From a bacterium (GTDB lineage Bacteria; Bacillota; Bacilli; Lactobacillales; Streptococcaceae), in contig CAJNCW010000003.1 of NCBI GenBank assembly GCA_905221345.1, positions 186,001 to 250,000 on the forward strand: a DNA stretch of 64,000 nt, written 5' to 3'. The notes under the pieces were generated by a model that saw nothing but the letters and a program-made list of their open reading frames with translations, searched no databases and was not told where the DNA came from. The position numbers and the translations under genes were made by a program. Of this stretch, positions 1 to 8,933 are shown piece after piece (position 1 is the stretch's first letter; every line of letters starts with the position of its first letter).

Positions 1-696
1 AATGTTCAAGGTGGAGGATCGGGAACTGGGCTATCTCAGGTTCAGTCAGGAGCAGTTGACATCGGGAACTCTGACGTCTTTGCAGAGGAAAAAGAAGGAA
101 TCGATGCTTCGGCTCTAGTAGACCACAAGGTTGCAGTGGCTGGACTTGCAGTGATTGTAAACAAGGAAGTGGATGTTGAAAATCTCACAACCGAGCAACT
201 TCGCAAAATCTTTACAGGTGAAGTGACCAACTGGAAAGAAGTTGGGGGCAAAGACCTGGCAATTTCAATCATCAACCGAGCAGCAAGTTCTGGTTCACGA
301 GCGACGTTTGATACGGTCGTTATGAATGGTCAGGCGGCTATGCAGAGCCAAGAGCAGGATTCTAACGGGATGGTCAAGTCGATTGTATCTCAAACACCTG
401 GAGCCATTTCTTACCTGGCCTTTGCCTATGTAGATGAGTCCGTGAAAAGTATGAAACTGAATGGGTATGAGCCCACGTCTGAAAATGTAACAACCAACAA
501 TTGGCCTTTGTGGTCTTATGAACATATGTACACACTTGGTCAGCCAAATGAGTTAGCTGCTGAATTCCTGAATTTCGTCCTCTCAGATGAAGCCCAAAAT
601 GGGATTGTTAAGGGAATGGGCTATATCTCTATCAATGAAATGAAAGTCCAAAAGGATGCTTCAGGTACCGTTACAGCAGTAGAAGGAGGTCAATAA
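1..696 (+). CDS. pstS: Phosphate ABC transporter substrate-binding protein PstS (C-terminal part)
   Basis: The frame is open from base 1, so the start lies outside the window and about 231 C-terminal residues are visible. PstS is the extracellular lipoprotein that captures inorganic phosphate for PstCAB. The window begins inside a PBP-like domain with a glycine/serine-rich phosphate-binding loop (GGGSGTG near the first residues) and a VDIGNSD stretch typical of PstS. It ends one base into the pstC start codon and heads pstC-pstA-pstB-pstB-phoU, which fixes the assignment. The promoter and signal peptide are not in the window. The order resembles the second Pst system of pneumococcus (recalled from knowledge of that genome, not tested here). 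Confidence 0.95.
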   Translation, partial: NVQGGGSGTGLSQVQSGAVDIGNSDVFAEEKEGIDASALVDHKVAVAGLAVIVNKEVDVENLTTEQLRKIFTGEVTNWKEVGGKDLAISIINRAASSGSRATFDTVVMNGQAAMQSQEQDSNGMVKSIVSQTPGAISYLAFAYVDESVKSMKLNGYEPTSENVTTNNWPLWSYEHMYTLGQPNELAAEFLNFVLSDEAQNGIVKGMGYISINEMKVQKDASGTVTAVEGGQ

Positions 697-1613
697 TGAA
701 TCAAGAAGAATTATCTAAAAAATTACTCTCTCCTTCAAAGAACTCTCGCCTTGAGAAGTTTGGTAAAGGTTTGACCTTCACTTGCCTTTCTTTGATTGTC
801 ATCATTGTGGCGATGATTTTGATTTTTGTAGCCCAAAAAGGCTTATCGACCTTCTTTGTCAATGGGGTCAACATCTTTGATTTCCTCTTTGGACAAACTT
901 GGAATCCTTCAGGGAAACAATTTGGTGCCCTTCCGATGATTTTGGGCTCCTTTATTGTGACGATTTTATCTGCCCTGATTGCAACACCCTTCGCTATCGG
1001 AGCTGCAGTCTTTATGACAGAAGTATCACCAAAGGGTGCAAAGATTTTGCAACCTGCCATTGAACTTCTCGTCGGTATTCCTTCAGTCGTCTATGGATTT
1101 ATCGGTTTGCAAGTTGTGGTGCCTTTTGTTCGTAGCGTCTTTGGTGGAACTGGTTTTGGGATCTTGTCAGGGATTTTCGTTCTCTTTGTCATGATCCTAC
1201 CAACTGTAACCTTTATGACAACAGACAGCTTGCGTGCTGTTCCTCGTCATTACCGTGAAGCTAGTTTAGCTATGGGAGCCACTCGTTGGCAAACCATCTG
1301 GCGTGTGACCTTGAAAGCAGCACGTTCAGGTATTTTCACTGCAGTGGTCTTTGGGATGGCGCGTGCCTTCGGTGAAGCCCTTGCTATTCAGATGGTGGTC
1401 GGAAACTCAGCTGTTATCCCAACCTCGTTAACAACACCAGCTGCGACTTTGACTTCTGTTTTGACTATGGGAATTGGGAATACCGTCATGGGAACGGTTG
1501 ATAATAACGTTCTCTGGTCACTGGCCTTAGTCTTGCTTTTGATGAGTTTGGCCTTTAACAGTGTGATTAAATTGATTACGAAAGAAAGAGGAAAGAAAAA
1601 CTATGCACGCTAA
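696..1613 (+). CDS. pstC: Phosphate ABC transporter permease PstC
   Basis: 305-residue inner membrane permease that pairs with PstA to form the phosphate channel. A cytoplasmic N-terminus is followed by a first membrane segment near residues 27-50 and several more hydrophobic helices. The ABC-permease EAA loop, which docks on the ATPase, is seen as EASLAMGATRWQTIW around residue 188. The start ATG overlaps the pstS stop by one base and is preceded by a strong AGAAGGAGG site. The 3' end overlaps pstA by 11 bp, which suggests translational coupling. Confidence 0.96.
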   Translation: MNQEELSKKLLSPSKNSRLEKFGKGLTFTCLSLIVIIVAMILIFVAQKGLSTFFVNGVNIFDFLFGQTWNPSGKQFGALPMILGSFIVTILSALIATPFAIGAAVFMTEVSPKGAKILQPAIELLVGIPSVVYGFIGLQVVVPFVRSVFGGTGFGILSGIFVLFVMILPTVTFMTTDSLRAVPRHYREASLAMGATRWQTIWRVTLKAARSGIFTAVVFGMARAFGEALAIQMVVGNSAVIPTSLTTPAATLTSVLTMGIGNTVMGTVDNNVLWSLALVLLLMSLAFNSVIKLITKERGKKNYAR

Positions 1614-2487
1614 GAAATTAGATAAACTTGCAACGGCTATCCTCTATACCATCGCGGGTATCATCGTGACCATTTTGGCATCTTTGATTCTCTATATTTT
1701 GGTGAGAGGGTTACCGCACATCTCTTGGTCCTTCTTGACTGGGAAATCCTCCTCTTATCAAGCAGGTGGGGGTATCGGGATTCAGCTCTATAATTCCTTC
1801 TTCCTTTTGGTCATTACCTTGATCATTTCTGTTCCCCTGTCTATGGGAGCTGGTGTTTTCCTCGCTGAGTATGCCAAAAAAGGTCCCGTGACCAATTTCA
1901 TCCGTACCTGTATTGAGATTTTGTCTTCTCTACCATCAGTCGTTGTGGGTCTCTTTGGTTACTTGATCTTTGTAGTCCAGTTTGAGTATGGATTTTCAAT
2001 TATTTCAGGTGCCTTGGCCTTGACGGTCTTTAACCTCCCTCAGATGACTCGAAATGTTGAGGATAGTTTAAAACACGTTCACCATACGCAACGTGAGGCT
2101 GGTCTGGCCCTTGGTATCTCTCGTTGGGAGACTGTGGTCCATGTTGTCATTCCAGAAGCTCTTCCAGGTATCGTAACGGGTGTTGTCTTGGCATCTGGCC
2201 GTATCTTTGGTGAGGCCGCCGCTCTTATCTATACGGCAGGACAGTCTGCTCCAGCCCTTGACTGGTCTAACTGGAATATCCTCAGTGTTACCAGCCCTAT
2301 CTCAATCTTCCGTCAAGCAGAAACCTTGGCTGTCCACATCTGGAAAGTCAATAGCGAAGGAACCATTCCTGATGCTACCATCGTATCAGCAGGTTCTGCT
2401 GCCGTGCTCCTCATCTTTATCTTGATTTTTAACTTTGGAGCTCGCAAACTCGGAAGCTATTTACACAAGAAATTAACCGCTGCCTAA
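1603..2487 (+). CDS. pstA: Phosphate ABC transporter permease PstA
   Basis: 294-residue permease, partner of PstC. It has six or so hydrophobic segments and an EAA loop (EAGLALGISRWETVV) near residue 166. The conserved GRIFGEAAALIYTAGQ stretch follows around residue 200, as in PstA proteins. It overlaps pstC and is followed 10 bp later by the first pstB, with an AAAGGAG ribosome site. Nothing appears truncated. Confidence 0.96.
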   Translation: MHAKKLDKLATAILYTIAGIIVTILASLILYILVRGLPHISWSFLTGKSSSYQAGGGIGIQLYNSFFLLVITLIISVPLSMGAGVFLAEYAKKGPVTNFIRTCIEILSSLPSVVVGLFGYLIFVVQFEYGFSIISGALALTVFNLPQMTRNVEDSLKHVHHTQREAGLALGISRWETVVHVVIPEALPGIVTGVVLASGRIFGEAAALIYTAGQSAPALDWSNWNILSVTSPISIFRQAETLAVHIWKVNSEGTIPDATIVSAGSAAVLLIFILIFNFGARKLGSYLHKKLTAA

Positions 2488-2497
2488 AGGAGAAGCC

Positions 2498-3301
2498 ATG
2501 TCAAAATATAACTGGGATGAAAAGCATATCATCACCTTCCCTGAAGAAAAAGTGGCCCTCTCAACCAAGGATTTACATGTTTACTATGGTAAAAATGAAT
2601 CCATCAAGGGCATCGATATGCAATTTGAAAAAAATAAAATTACAGCCTTGATTGGTCCTTCTGGATCAGGGAAATCTACTTATCTTCGCAGTCTCAATCG
2701 GATGAATGATACCATTGATATTGCCAAGGTAACAGGTCAAATCCTCTACCAAGGGATTGACGTCAACCGTCCAGAAATCAATGTCTATGAGATGCGCAAG
2801 CATATCGGAATGGTCTTTCAACGTCCAAATCCATTTGCTAAGTCTATTTACCGCAACATCACTTTTGCTCATGAACGTGCAGGGATTAAGGATAAGAAAG
2901 TCTTGGATGAAATTGTCGAAACCTCTCTCCGACAGGCTGCCCTCTGGGATCAGGTCAAAGACGACCTCCACAAATCAGCCTTGATGCTTTCTGGTGGTCA
3001 GCAGCAACGTCTCTGTATCGCTCGCGCCATCTCTGTTAAGCCAGATATCCTCTTGATGGATGAGCCTGCGTCAGCCTTGGATCCGATTGCGACAGCTCAG
3101 CTGGAAGAAACCATGCTGGAATTGAAGAAGGACTTTACCATCATCATCGTTACCCACAGTATGCAACAAGCTGCGCGTGCAAGTGACTACACAGGATTTT
3201 TCTACCTGGGTGATTTGATTGAGTACGATAAGACATCCAATATTTTCCAAAATGCTAAGTTACAGTCAACCAATGACTATGTAACGGGACACTTTGGTTA
3301 G
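2498..3301 (+). CDS. pstB: Phosphate ABC transporter ATPase PstB (first copy)
   Basis: 267-residue ABC ATPase powering phosphate import. Walker A is GPSGSGKST at about residues 53-61, the Q-loop FQRPNPF near 108, the signature LSGGQQQRL near 165, Walker B LLMDEPASALD near 186, and the H-loop histidine is intact (VTHSMQQ, H220). It has about 15 extra N-terminal residues compared with the second PstB just downstream. Two adjacent pstB genes with one PstCA pair suggest a heterodimeric ATPase or alternate use; this is inference. Confidence 0.95.
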   Translation: MSKYNWDEKHIITFPEEKVALSTKDLHVYYGKNESIKGIDMQFEKNKITALIGPSGSGKSTYLRSLNRMNDTIDIAKVTGQILYQGIDVNRPEINVYEMRKHIGMVFQRPNPFAKSIYRNITFAHERAGIKDKKVLDEIVETSLRQAALWDQVKDDLHKSALMLSGGQQQRLCIARAISVKPDILLMDEPASALDPIATAQLEETMLELKKDFTIIIVTHSMQQAARASDYTGFFYLGDLIEYDKTSNIFQNAKLQSTNDYVTGHFG

Positions 3302-3313
3302 AAAGGAAACGGT

Positions 3314-4072
3314 ATGTCAGAAGCAATTTTACAGGTGTCAGACCTGTCCGTTTATTACAATAAAAAGAAGGCCTTGAATAGTGTTTCCCTTTCTTTCCAA
3401 CCTAAGGAAATAACAGCCTTGATTGGTCCTTCTGGATCAGGAAAGTCTACCCTGCTCAAAGCTATCAACCGCATGGGCGATCTAAATCCTGAAGTGACAA
3501 CAACGGGATCAGTAGTCTATAATGGTCACAATATCTACAGTCCTCGCACCGATACGGTTGAATTGCGTAAGGAAATCGGTATGGTCTTTCAACAGCCTAA
3601 TCCTTTCCCTATGTCTATCTACGAAAATGTTGTCTATGGGCTGCGTATCAATGGGGTTAAGGATAAACATGTTTTGGATGAAGCAGTAGAAAAGGCCTTG
3701 CAACGTGCTTCTATCTGGGATGAAGTAAAGGATCGTTTGCATGATTCAGCCATTGGTCTCTCTGGTGGACAACAACAACGTGTTTGTGTTGCCCGTGTCT
3801 TAGCAACCAGTCCGAAAATTATCCTCTTAGATGAACCAACTTCAGCTTTGGATCCTATTTCTGCAGGTAAGATTGAGGAAACCTTGTATGGTCTGAAGGA
3901 TAAATACACCATGCTCTTGGTAACGCGTTCGATGCAACAAGCCTCACGTATCTCTGATAAAACAGGATTCTTCCTAGATGGGGATTTGATCGAGTTTAAC
4001 GACACTAAGAAGATGTTCCTAGACCCACAAAACAAGGAAACAGAAGATTATATTACAGGAAAATTTGGATAA
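3314..4072 (+). CDS. pstB: Phosphate ABC transporter ATPase PstB (second copy, H-loop His replaced by Arg)
   Basis: 252-residue paralogue of the preceding gene. Walker [10 protein letters not shown] lies at residues 38-46, the Q-loop reads FQQPNPF, the signature is LSGGQQQRV and Walker B is [10 protein letters not shown]. The switch histidine expected in the H-loop is an arginine here: the codon at 3926-3928 is CGT and the motif reads VTRSMQQ (R205). Loss of this histidine usually weakens ATP hydrolysis in ABC ATPases, so this copy may form a degenerate site in a heterodimer with the first PstB. It sits 12 bp after that gene and 8 bp before phoU. Confidence 0.94.
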   Translation: MSEAILQVSDLSVYYNKKKALNSVSLSFQPKEITALIGPSGSGKSTLLKAINRMGDLNPEVTTTGSVVYNGHNIYSPRTDTVELRKEIGMVFQQPNPFPMSIYENVVYGLRINGVKDKHVLDEAVEKALQRASIWDEVKDRLHDSAIGLSGGQQQRVCVARVLATSPKIILLDEPTSALDPISAGKIEETLYGLKDKYTMLLVTRSMQQASRISDKTGFFLDGDLIEFNDTKKMFLDPQNKETEDYITGKFG

Positions 4073-4080
4073 GGAGTTGA

Positions 4081-4737
4081 ATGATGTTACGATCTCAATT
4101 TGAAGAAGATTTGGAGAAATTGCACAACCAGTTCTACGCTATGGGACAAGAAGTGCTCTCGCAGATCAATCGTACAGTACGTGCCTTTGTCACTCATGAC
4201 CGTGATTTGGCAAAAGAAGTCATCGAAGACGATGCAGAAGTAAATGAATATGAAGTGAAGTTGGAAAAGAAATCATTTGAAATGATTGCCCTTCAACAAC
4301 CTGTTTCGCAAGACCTTCGTACCGTCTTGACCGTTCTCAAGGCTGTATCAGACTTGGAACGCATGGGAGATCATGCAGTGTCTATCGCTGAGGCGACCAT
4401 TCGTATGAAAGGAGAGCAACGTATCCCTGCTGTTGAAGAAGAAATCAAAAAGATGGGACGCGACGTGAAAAACTTCGTCGAAGCAGCTCTAGATCTCTAT
4501 CTCAACGGTTCTGTGGATCAAGCCTACGAAGTAGCAGCGATGGATGAAAAAATCAACCATTACTTTGATAGTATCCGAGATTTGGCTACAGAAGAAATTA
4601 GGAAAAATCCTGAAGCCATCGTTACAGGCCGTGATTACTTCCAGGTCATTTCCTTCTTGGAACGAATCGGAGACTACGCAAAAAATATCTGTGAATGGGT
4701 TGTTTACTTTGAAACAGGTAAAATCGTCGAACTCTAA
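4081..4737 (+). CDS. phoU: Phosphate transport regulator PhoU
   Basis: 218-residue all-helical cytoplasmic protein with the duplicated PhoU three-helix repeat. Metal-binding-type motifs occur in each half: the first includes LERMGDHAVSIAE near residue 92 and the second FLERIGDYAKNICEW near 196. PhoU links Pst activity to the phosphate-sensing two-component system and restrains uptake. It is last in the pst operon and is followed by an intrinsic terminator at 4761-4796. ATG codons at 4081 and 4084 are both possible; AAGGAG upstream fits either. Confidence 0.96.
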   Translation: MMLRSQFEEDLEKLHNQFYAMGQEVLSQINRTVRAFVTHDRDLAKEVIEDDAEVNEYEVKLEKKSFEMIALQQPVSQDLRTVLTVLKAVSDLERMGDHAVSIAEATIRMKGEQRIPAVEEEIKKMGRDVKNFVEAALDLYLNGSVDQAYEVAAMDEKINHYFDSIRDLATEEIRKNPEAIVTGRDYFQVISFLERIGDYAKNICEWVVYFETGKIVEL

Positions 4738-4760
4738 GAAACGGATTAAATATGCACTAA

Positions 4761-4796
4761 AAAGGCTAATCAACTCAGATTAGTCTTTATTTTTGA
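4761..4796 (+). terminator. Intrinsic terminator after phoU
   Basis: An 11-bp stem (AAAGGCTAATC pairs with GATTAGTCTTT, one G-T) with a 6-nt loop is followed by a T-rich run. It ends the pst operon. Confidence 0.85.
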
Positions 4797-4834
4797 ATAA
4801 AAAGAAATTTTTTGAAATGAAAATTCTGAAAATG

Positions 4835-4863
4835 TTGACAAGTGTTTTCAAATGAGTTATAAT
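4835..4863 (+). promoter_or_regulatory. Consensus sigma-A promoter for the binding-protein gene
   Basis: TTGACA (4835-4840), 17-bp spacer, TATAAT (4858-4863): a perfect consensus promoter about 30 bp before the ATG at 4895. It makes this gene a separate unit from pst. Confidence 0.9.
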
Positions 4864-4894
4864 TATTCAGAAATAACAGAAAGGTCGTTTATTT

Positions 4895-5710
4895 ATGAAG
4901 TTTAAGAAATGGATAGTAGTTGTGTGTAGCATGCTTGCCAGCATGGTTTTGGTAGCTTGCCAATCAAGTACGGATAGTTCTCAGTCTGCTGTGGAGGCTA
5001 TCAAACAAAAAGGCAAGCTAGTCGTTGCGACCAGCCCAGACTATGCACCATTTGAATTCCAATCCTTGGTAGATGGTAAAAACCAAGTGGTTGGTGCAGA
5101 TATTGATATGGCTCAAGCGATTGCGGATGTGCTCGGGGTTAAACTTGAAATCTCTAGCATGAGTTTTGACAATGTCTTGACCAGTCTTCAAACTGGAAAG
5201 GCTGACTTAGCCATTGCAGGTATTAGTGCTACAGATGAGAGAAAGGAAGTCTTTGACTTTTCAATCCCTTACTATGAAAATAAGATGGGCTTCTTGGTTA
5301 GAAAAGCCGATTTAGATAAGTACAAGGATCTCTCAAGCCTTGCAAGTGCCAATATCGCAGCTCAAAAGGGAACCGTTCCAGAAACCATGGTCAAGGAACA
5401 ATTACCAAATGCCCAATTGACATCCTTGACCAATATGGGTGAAGCAGTCAATGAATTGCAGGCTGGAAAAGTGGATGCTGTTCATATGGATGAACCAGTT
5501 GCTCTTAGCTACGTAGGTAAAAACTCAGACCTTGTTGTTGCCACAGCTACTTTGACGATGAAAGATGGCGAAGCCAATGCTGTTGCTATCAAGAAGAATC
5601 AATCAGACTTGAAAGCAGTAGTAGATAAGGTTATCCAAAAACTGAAAGATGACGGAACCTATCAAACTTATCTTGAAAAGGCAGCGAAATTAACAGAAGT
5701 TGAACAATAA
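4895..5710 (+). CDS. Amino-acid-type ABC transporter substrate-binding lipoprotein
   Basis: 271 residues. The N-terminus is a lipoprotein signal ending in a lipobox (MVLVAC, Cys near residue 22), so the protein is anchored outside the membrane. The rest is a family 3 solute-binding domain: KGKLVVATSPDYAPFEF near residue 39, GADIDMAQAIADVLG, and DLAIAGISATDERKE, the ligand-carboxylate Arg motif. This fold binds polar amino acids or cystine; the exact ligand cannot be told. No permease or ATPase lies next to it, so it must use a transporter encoded elsewhere. It has its own consensus promoter and ends at a bidirectional terminator. Confidence 0.9.
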   Translation: MKFKKWIVVVCSMLASMVLVACQSSTDSSQSAVEAIKQKGKLVVATSPDYAPFEFQSLVDGKNQVVGADIDMAQAIADVLGVKLEISSMSFDNVLTSLQTGKADLAIAGISATDERKEVFDFSIPYYENKMGFLVRKADLDKYKDLSSLASANIAAQKGTVPETMVKEQLPNAQLTSLTNMGEAVNELQAGKVDAVHMDEPVALSYVGKNSDLVVATATLTMKDGEANAVAIKKNQSDLKAVVDKVIQKLKDDGTYQTYLEKAAKLTEVEQ

Positions 5711-5714
5711 AAAG

Positions 5715-5748
5715 AAAGCAGAGTTGGACTTTAATCCAATTCTGCTTT
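5715..5748. terminator. Bidirectional terminator between convergent genes
   Basis: A 14-bp stem (AAAGCAGAGTTGGA / TCCAATTCTGCTTT) with a 6-nt loop is flanked by A and T runs. The stop codon of the minus-strand regulator (5731-5733) lies inside its loop and 3' arm. Confidence 0.85.
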
Positions 5749-7002
5749 TATGTATTCTAATAGCTCTTCTAGATTTTCAAGAGAGACTTTGGCAAACCGA
5801 TAAGGGCAGGCGTCCAAATAAGCCTTCTCAAAAAAGTCTAGTTTGAGTGAGCCGTGTTTCAAACTGGCAATCTTAGGATAGTTTCTCAAATCAAGCAGAA
5901 GGCCATCATGTAGAGGATAGTGGGGCAAGAGACAGGTGTTTTTTTCAAGTACTTCCTTAATCTGAGCCTGATAGTTCTCTTGAAGGGTCAGTCGAGCCAG
6001 TCGATTTTTTTCAAATAACTGGCTATCGATGTAAAGAGAAAGAGCCTTTTGCATGATGAGATTGCTATCATAGTCCAGGATATTTTTATAGGAAACAAAG
6101 GCCTCTTTTAGGGCATTTGGGAGAATGAGAGCGGTAATACGAAGGGCTGGAAAGAGACTGGTTGAGAAGGATTTGATATAAATGACCCGATCCTCAGTAT
6201 CCAGATAGTGGAAGGTCTGGCCCTTTCTAGGATCTAGGTCCCCTAAATAGTCATCCTCTACGATGTAAACACCATACTGGTTTGCTAGATCCAGAATAGC
6301 CCTTTTTTCCTGATCAGAATAGGAATGACCTAGGGGATAGTGGAAGCGAGGAATGGTATAGAAAAACTTGATTTTCCCAGATTTGAACTGTTCTTCCAGT
6401 TCTTCAAGGTCAATGCCATCAATACGGCGTTCAATGGTCTGGTAGGCCAATCCCTGAGCGACTAAGAGGCGATTCATCCGGTGGTAGGTCGGCTGTTCGA
6501 CCAAAATCTCAGCTCCCTCGCTCGGAAAGTTAATCTGAGAAAGGATAAAGAGAGCTTGTTGGGTACCAGATGTTAGAACCAGTTGGTCGGGTTTACAGTA
6601 GAGGGCTTGGTCAAAGAGGAGTTGATGGACAGATTGTCTGAGTTCCTCAAGGCCTTCTTGGTTGTCATAGTAGTTGAAGAGGTAGTTTTCTCGGCCTATC
6701 AGGGTTTCGTTGACGCAGAGTCGGAAGTCGTCATAGGCACTGGCATGTTCGTCAGTGACTTCGATTTCCAAGTCCTGATGCTGGCCCTGTTCTAGAACAT
6801 AGTAGCCACTTTGGGGCTTGGCATAGAGGTATTGTTCATGGCGTAATTCCAGTAGGGCTCGTTGGATAGTGTCCTTGCTACAGTGGAAGTCTTGGCTCAG
6901 TTGACGGATAGAGGGAAGCCGGCTACCAGTTGGAAATTTTCCTGATTCGATACCTTTTTTGAGAAAGGAAACGACTGCTTGGTATTTACTTTCTTTCTTC
7001 AT
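5731..7002 (-). CDS. MocR-like (GntR/aminotransferase fusion) regulator lacking the PLP lysine
   Basis: 423 residues. Residues 1-70 are a GntR winged helix (GSRLPSIRQLSQDFHCSKDT), followed by a class I aminotransferase-like domain to the end. This architecture defines MocR/PdxR regulators, which normally bind pyridoxal phosphate through a lysine in an SFSK-type motif. Here the motif reads SFSTSLFPALR and the lysine position is Thr281 (codon ACC, plus-strand 6160-6162), while the upstream VEDDY motif is kept. It is convergent with the lipoprotein gene and divergent from the acetolactate decarboxylase gene, a likely target, though that is inference. No frameshift is evident. Confidence 0.88.
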   Translation of the reverse strand: MKKESKYQAVVSFLKKGIESGKFPTGSRLPSIRQLSQDFHCSKDTIQRALLELRHEQYLYAKPQSGYYVLEQGQHQDLEIEVTDEHASAYDDFRLCVNETLIGRENYLFNYYDNQEGLEELRQSVHQLLFDQALYCKPDQLVLTSGTQQALFILSQINFPSEGAEILVEQPTYHRMNRLLVAQGLAYQTIERRIDGIDLEELEEQFKSGKIKFFYTIPRFHYPLGHSYSDQEKRAILDLANQYGVYIVEDDYLGDLDPRKGQTFHYLDTEDRVIYIKSFSTSLFPALRITALILPNALKEAFVSYKNILDYDSNLIMQKALSLYIDSQLFEKNRLARLTLQENYQAQIKEVLEKNTCLLPHYPLHDGLLLDLRNYPKIASLKHGSLKLDFFEKAYLDACPYRFAKVSLENLEELLEYIKAELD

Positions 7003-7076
7003 TCCAGACCTCCCTTGATTTTGTTACATTGTACCTTTTTTTTGCCTCCTTTGCAATGGGAAAAGCAATTCTCCCT

Positions 7077-7105
7077 TTCACATCTAAGAGCAAATGTGGT
7101 ATACT
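7077..7105 (+). promoter_or_regulatory. Promoter for acetolactate decarboxylase
   Basis: TTCACA (7077-7082), 17-bp spacer, TATACT (7100-7105) with an upstream TG. It lies in the 145-bp divergent gap shared with the MocR-like regulator. Confidence 0.75.
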
Positions 7106-7147
7106 TAGAAAGTATGATGATTCATTGAAAAGAAGATAAGAAAGAGA

Positions 7148-7879
7148 ATGGATAGAAAAGTGCAGGAACCGGTAAAATTATTTCAATACAATACTTTAGG
7201 TGCCCTAATGGCAGGTCTCTATGGTGGAACCATGACAGTAGGAGAATTGCTGGAGCATGGCGACCTTGGTTTGGGAACCTTGGATTCGATTGATGGGGAG
7301 TTGATTGTTCTTGATGGCAAGGCTTATCAAGCCAAAGGGTCAGGGGAGCAACCTGAAATTGTAGAAGTCGCATCCGATGCTCTTATCCCTTACGCAGCAG
7401 TGGTCCCCCATCAGGCAGAAGTGATTTTTCGTCAGCGCTTTGAGATGACTGATAAAGAATTGGAAAAGCGAATTGAGTCCTACTATGATGGGGAAAATCT
7501 CTTTCGCTCCATCAAGATTCATGGGGAATTCACCCACATGCATGTACGGATGATTCCTAAATCCACACCTGATACCAAATTTGCTGATGTCGCGACTCAC
7601 CAACCTGAGTATAGCCGTGAAAATGTATCGGGAACCATTGTTGGATTTTGGACACCGGAAATTTTCCATGGGGTCAGCGTGGCGGGCTACCATCTGCATT
7701 TTATCTCAGATGATTTGACCTTTGGTGGGCATGTGATGGACTTTGTTATCAAAGAAGGAATGATCGAGGTTGGAGCAGTCGACCAGTTGGACCAACGTTT
7801 TCCAGTCCAAGATCGCCAGTATTTATTTGCCAAATTTAACGTTGACGAGATGAAGAAAGATATTGATAAGTCAGAATAG
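7148..7879 (+). CDS. budA: Alpha-acetolactate decarboxylase
   Basis: 243 residues, normal for the family. The enzyme converts acetolactate to acetoin and CO2 in the cytosol, diverting pyruvate from acid production and from branched-chain amino acid synthesis. Zinc ligands are seen in the C-terminal half as a GYHLHF pair and a later GGHVMDF histidine. The catalytic arginine lies in the HMHVRMIP segment near residue 135. It is followed by the YhfC-like gene after 9 bp with AGGAG, so the two are probably cotranscribed. Confidence 0.93.
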   Translation: MDRKVQEPVKLFQYNTLGALMAGLYGGTMTVGELLEHGDLGLGTLDSIDGELIVLDGKAYQAKGSGEQPEIVEVASDALIPYAAVVPHQAEVIFRQRFEMTDKELEKRIESYYDGENLFRSIKIHGEFTHMHVRMIPKSTPDTKFADVATHQPEYSRENVSGTIVGFWTPEIFHGVSVAGYHLHFISDDLTFGGHVMDFVIKEGMIEVGAVDQLDQRFPVQDRQYLFAKFNVDEMKKDIDKSE

Positions 7880-7888
7880 GAGAAAAAG

Positions 7889-8641
7889 ATGACACTACAT
7901 ATTATCCTTACCATGATCGCTTTGGTTCTCATTCTAGTAGGTGGAACTTGGTATGCCAAAAAACGGTTTAAAATCTCTCTTGCAGTGATGGGCTTGGGGG
8001 CAATCGCATTTTTTGTTTCTTCTCAGGTGTTAGAGAAGATGGTTCACCTTCTGATACTCCATCCGCAAAAAGATGGAACCATTCCGCTTATGCAGGAGCA
8101 ACCCTTCCTATACGTCCTCTACGCGATTGCCATGGCAGCCCTCTTTGAGGAAACTGCCCGCCTTGTCTTTTTTAAATGGTTGGAGAAAAAGAGAAGTCTA
8201 GAAGATAGAGATGCTTTGGCTTATGGTTTGGGACATGGGGGCTTGGAGATGCTCTATCTCGGAATGGGAAGCTTGATCAGTCTTTTGATTCTCTTTTCAC
8301 TCATCCAGACTTCAAATACTGATGTAGCCAATCTCCTTCCACAGTCTACACTCGAAACGGTCCAGTCTCTTTCTGTTTGGCAGGTTTATTTGCTAGGAGT
8401 TGAGCGCGTACTTGCCTTGGTTCTCCAAATCGGTCTTTCCATCTGGGTTTATCAAAGTGTTAGCCAAAAGAAATGGATCTACCTCGTTGCTGCCTATGGT
8501 TTGCATGCCTTGTTTGACTTGGCTCCAGCCTTATCTCAGGTGGGATGGATTGCAAATCCGCTTCTAGTTGAGTTTATTCTTCTCGTAGAACTTTTAGTCT
8601 TTATCTGGCTGACAAAATCTACATTTTGGAAAAAATCATAA
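7889..8641 (+). CDS. YhfC-like intramembrane metalloprotease-family protein
   Basis: 250 residues, very hydrophobic, with about seven membrane segments. The motif ALFEETARLVFF (residues ~85-96) followed by AYGLGHGGLEMLYLG (residues ~112-126) matches the EE...R and H/E residues of the YhfC branch of CPBP-like membrane proteases. A third histidine occurs in YGLHALFDL near residue 209. The substrate is unknown. It is cotranscribed with budA and ends at the 8641-8661 terminator. Confidence 0.8.
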   Translation: MTLHIILTMIALVLILVGGTWYAKKRFKISLAVMGLGAIAFFVSSQVLEKMVHLLILHPQKDGTIPLMQEQPFLYVLYAIAMAALFEETARLVFFKWLEKKRSLEDRDALAYGLGHGGLEMLYLGMGSLISLLILFSLIQTSNTDVANLLPQSTLETVQSLSVWQVYLLGVERVLALVLQIGLSIWVYQSVSQKKWIYLVAAYGLHALFDLAPALSQVGWIANPLLVEFILLVELLVFIWLTKSTFWKKS

Positions 8642-8663
8642 AAAGAGGCCGCCCCTCTTTTTA
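8641..8663 (+). terminator. Intrinsic terminator after the YhfC-like gene
   Basis: AAAAGAGG / CCTCTTTT perfect 8-bp stem followed by T residues, immediately after the stop codon. From here to 8900 no gene was found. Confidence 0.85.
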
Positions 8664-8902
8664 TTGTTCTCTCTTAACTCTGTTATTTCTGTTTCTTGCT
8701 ATTTACCGCTAGTTGCATTATCTGGAAGACAAGCCTATCTTTCTGTTTAACACCTATTTACCAAGGGATAGCCAGCTTTTCAAGAAATGAAAAACTTATT
8801 TGATAAAATCTTCAATTAAGCCAAGGAGATGCCGTTATCAAGCAAGTCCACATCAACTTTATATATGCTCGAAAAAAATTTTAAAAATTTTTCATTTTCC
8901 TC

Positions 8903-8933
8903 TTGACATGGAACGCGTTCCAGAATGTACAAT
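8903..8933 (+). promoter_or_regulatory. Promoter with embedded LacI-type operator for the HAD/LacI operon
   Basis: TTGACA (8903-8908) and TACAAT (8928-8933) flank a perfect 14-bp palindrome TGGAACGCGTTCCA (8909-8922). The central CG and position between -35 and -10 are typical of LacI-family repressors, most simply the one encoded downstream at 9867. The spacer is 19 bp, long for sigma-A. A second palindrome, AATGCGCATT, lies at 8950-8959 in the expected transcribed leader. Confidence 0.75.

Noticed and set aside
2180..2425. Alternative-frame ORFs inside pst, aro and other genes
   Set aside because: They are shadows of confidently assigned genes in other frames, without ribosome sites or domains.
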